A DNA stretch of 64,000 bases from Streptomyces sp. f51 (GTDB lineage Bacteria > Actinomycetota > Actinomycetes > Streptomycetales > Streptomycetaceae): assembly GCF_037940415.1 (NCBI RefSeq), contig NZ_CP149798.1, positions 2,042,501-2,106,500 on the forward strand. Direction: 5' to 3'. The notes below the pieces were generated by a model. That model did no database searches, was not told the DNA's origin, and was given only the letters and a program-made list of their open reading frames with translations. Position numbers and translations under genes: made by a program. Below are positions 60,861 through 64,000 of the stretch, in pieces (positions within the stretch are counted from its first letter, which is position 1; every line of letters starts with the position of its first letter).

Positions 60861-60895
60861 CCTCCGTCGTTCCGTACCGTACGGGGCGACGGAGG
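60861..60895 (+). promoter_or_regulatory. Hairpin between nuclease and PhoD-like genes, overlapping ribosome binding region
   Basis: Outer stem CCTCCGTCG/CGACGGAGG (60861-60869 with 60887-60895) with an inner CCGTA/TACGG stem. Its 3' arm contains GGAGG near the start of the PhoD-like gene at 60908, so it may mask the ribosome binding site as well as ending the nuclease transcript. A GAGGGGG continues outside the stem. Confidence 0.5.
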
Positions 60896-60907
60896 AGGGG
60901 GATCACC

Positions 60908-62590
<1,683 letters not shown>

Positions 62591-62791
62591 ACCCATTCCG
62601 TCCGAGTGCCCTCACCACGCGGTATGCCGGAGCGTGCGGGCCCGTGAACGTGATGTGACCGACACCTGCGTCCCGGGAGGATCATCTGCCCCATCCTCGG
62701 CGTACGCTGTATGGCTGTCACAGGCCGCCGCGCCACTCGCTCGCGAGGAGCGCCGCGGCCGGGCTCACGGGGTGGTCGGGGGAGAGTTTCG

Positions 62792-63430
62792 GTGCTGGAG
62801 AGTGTGGGGTCGCTGACGGGCAGCCCATGGATCTACGCGGTGATCGCCGTGTCCATCGTTCTTGATGTGTTCCTGCCTGTCCTGCCGAGCGGGGTCCTGG
62901 TCATCACGGCGGCGACGGCCGCGGCGGGCTCGGCCACGGCGACCGGCGCCGTGCCGCGCTCGGTACCCGACATCCTGGTGCTCACCCTCTGCGCGGCCAC
63001 GGCCTCGGTCCTCGGTGACCTGGTGGCGTACCGCGTCGCCTGGCGCGGTGGTGAACGGCTGGATCGCGCCATCGCCCGGTCCCGCCGCCTGACCCGGGCG
63101 CAGGAACGTCTCGGCGAGGTCCTGGCGCGCGGCGGCGGCGCCCGCGGTCTGCTGGTGGTCGCCGCCCGTTTCGCACCGGCGGGCCGCTCGGTCGTCTCGC
63201 TCGGCGCGGGCGCGGCGCACCGCAAGGTCCGCGAGTTCCTGCCCTGGTCGGTCCTGGCCGGTCTGGCGTGGGCCGTGTACAGCGTGGCCCTCGGTTACTT
63301 CGGCGGCCAGTGGCTGGGCGCCACCTGGCTCGCGACGGGCGTCTCGGTCGGGGCGCTGTTCGTCGCGGGGGCGGGCGCGGCCTACCTCGTACGCCGGCCC
63401 GTGGCACGGGAGCAGGAGACCGGCGCCTGA
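62792..63430 (+). CDS. DedA/VTT-family membrane protein
   Basis: A 212-residue protein with about five hydrophobic segments. Family motifs: LDVFLPVLPSGVLVITAATA near the start, LGDLVAYRVAWRGGERLD, and FAPAGRSVVSLGAGAAHRKV with conserved Arg. DedA proteins are undecaprenyl-phosphate or lipid flippases or membrane-potential homeostasis factors. The GTG start has GGAGAG 6 nt upstream; the longer frame upstream is unsupported. A preceding 201-nt region shows no gene. Confidence 0.85.
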   Translation: MLESVGSLTGSPWIYAVIAVSIVLDVFLPVLPSGVLVITAATAAAGSATATGAVPRSVPDILVLTLCAATASVLGDLVAYRVAWRGGERLDRAIARSRRLTRAQERLGEVLARGGGARGLLVVAARFAPAGRSVVSLGAGAAHRKVREFLPWSVLAGLAWAVYSVALGYFGGQWLGATWLATGVSVGALFVAGAGAAYLVRRPVAREQETGA

Positions 63431-63527
63431 GGCACGGCCGCCGTCAGCGTCCGGTGACCCGAAGGCGCGGAGGCCCGCAGACCTGAGGCCCGGAGGCCGC
63501 CGGTGGCCTGTCGCCGCCGGCCCGTGG

Positions 63528-63758
63528 CTATCCGGCGCGCTGGGGCGCCGCCCCGCGTACCTCCAGGTCCTCCAGCAGCTCGGCCGTGGCCGCCGCGACC
63601 GCCGCGACGGCGCGGTCGAAGACCTCGCGGTTGTGGGCGGCCGGGGCGCGGAAGCCGGAGACCTTGCGGACGTACTGGAGGGCGGCGGCGCGGATCTCCT
63701 CCTCGGTCGCTTCCTCGGGGATCGCGGGCGGACGGAGCGTCTTGATGCTGCGGCACAT
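63528..63758 (-). CDS. DUF2277 family protein
   Basis: A 76-residue protein starting MCRSIKTLRPPAIPEEATEE and containing ALQYVRKVSGFRAPAAHNRE, the DUF2277 hallmark. No catalytic residues are obvious. The start at 63758 aligns with the family N-terminus, not the longer frame to 63881. Function is unknown. Convergent with the DedA gene and divergent from the partial MBL gene. Confidence 0.86.
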   Translation of the reverse strand: MCRSIKTLRPPAIPEEATEEEIRAAALQYVRKVSGFRAPAAHNREVFDRAVAAVAAATAELLEDLEVRGAAPQRAG

Positions 63759-63861
63759 GGGTCCAGTCTCGCGCGTCCGGCGCCGTGATGGTGAAAGCTC
63801 GCGAAAGCCGGGCGGGCCCCGGCCGGGAATACCGCCGCCGGTGGCACGGATTGAGCAGAGC

Positions 63862-64000
63862 ATGACTTCAGTGGAGATCACCTACGTCGGCGGTCCCACC
63901 GCCGTCATCGCGATCGGCGGCCTGCGGCTCCTGACCGATCCGACCTTCGACGCTCCGGGCGAGTACCCCGTGGGCGCGCGGAAGCTGGTGAAGACCGCCG
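63862..64000 (+). CDS. MBL-fold metallo-hydrolase (UlaG-like), 5' part only
   Basis: The first 46 codons, starting MTSVEITYVGGPTAVIAIGG and continuing LRLLTDPTFDAPGEYPVGAR, are the N-terminal strand and DPTF loop of UlaG/RNase Z-like beta-lactamase-fold proteins. The gene continues beyond the window, so the metal site cannot be checked. Divergent from DUF2277. Confidence 0.8.
   Translation, partial: MTSVEITYVGGPTAVIAIGGLRLLTDPTFDAPGEYPVGARKLVKTA

Overview
The window is a stretch of chromosome from a Streptomyces-like actinomycete. It is very GC-rich (third codon positions almost all G or C), GTG and TTG starts are common, several genes look leaderless, and many neighbours are Streptomyces families (SCO2322 family, DUF5336, SigE-type ECF sigma, GH54/CBM42 arabinofuranosidase, SLT-type secreted protein). 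I saw no rRNA, tRNA, CRISPR array, transposase or phage gene.

The most striking content is a set of dispersed genes resembling the KstR (cholesterol) regulon of mycobacteria. They are SDR-alcohol dehydrogenase-MaoC hydratase (1090-4058), SCP-x-type thiolase plus a fused double acyl-CoA dehydrogenase (14451-17934), an Rv3520c-like F420 oxidoreductase (22920-23930), a KstR-like TetR regulator (28769-29470), a 3Fe-4S ferredoxin plus aldehyde dehydrogenase (30599-32292) divergent from an MBL-fold hydrolase (32486-33565), and a FadA5-like thiolase (42655-43824) divergent from a CYP125-like P450 (44131-45375). Their promoters carry 14-bp sites of the form TnnAACnnGTTnnA, the KstR consensus, and a second recurrent dyad, CTGAC-N5-GTCAG, whose regulator is not evident. 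No steroid-ring genes are present here, so this looks like a side-chain or fatty-acyl part of a steroid or isoprenoid catabolic programme scattered among unrelated genes.

Other regions, in order. 1-980: the end of a proline-rich protein and a small hydrophilic protein. 4351-7303 and 10817-11458: an ABC transporter and DesK-type kinase whose likely NarL-type response regulator is separated from them by a TetR/SDR pair and an arabinofuranosidase gene. 11529-14386: an ECF sigma factor with a membrane partner, then an MFS pump. 18262-25142: an MFS pump with an extra C-terminal domain, a methyltransferase, an amidase, a DUF5336 protein, a putative lipoprotein and a small membrane protein. 25219-28528: a glycosyltransferase, methyltransferase and helical-barrel operon.

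34343-40623 is a cobalamin-riboswitch operon: a secreted transcobalamin-like barrel protein, an SCO2322-family protein and a complete ECF transporter (T, fused A1-A2, S), probably for corrinoid or cobalt uptake. 41003-49385 holds a secreted SLT protein, DUF1275, the FadA5/CYP125 pair, a GT87-PAP2 fusion and an MHS-type symporter. 49523-64000 holds an O-methyltransferase, an FHA protein, DUF1992, two related coiled proteins, a GNAT enzyme, an MFS pump with a winged-helix tail, a peptidoglycan-binding protein, a HAD phosphatase, a Mn-riboswitch-controlled GDT1-type exporter, a secreted HNH nuclease, a PhoD-like phosphatase, a DedA protein, DUF2277 and the start of another MBL protein. A dispersed hairpin-forming repeat occurs three times (41640-41945, 57392-57662, 58711-58836).
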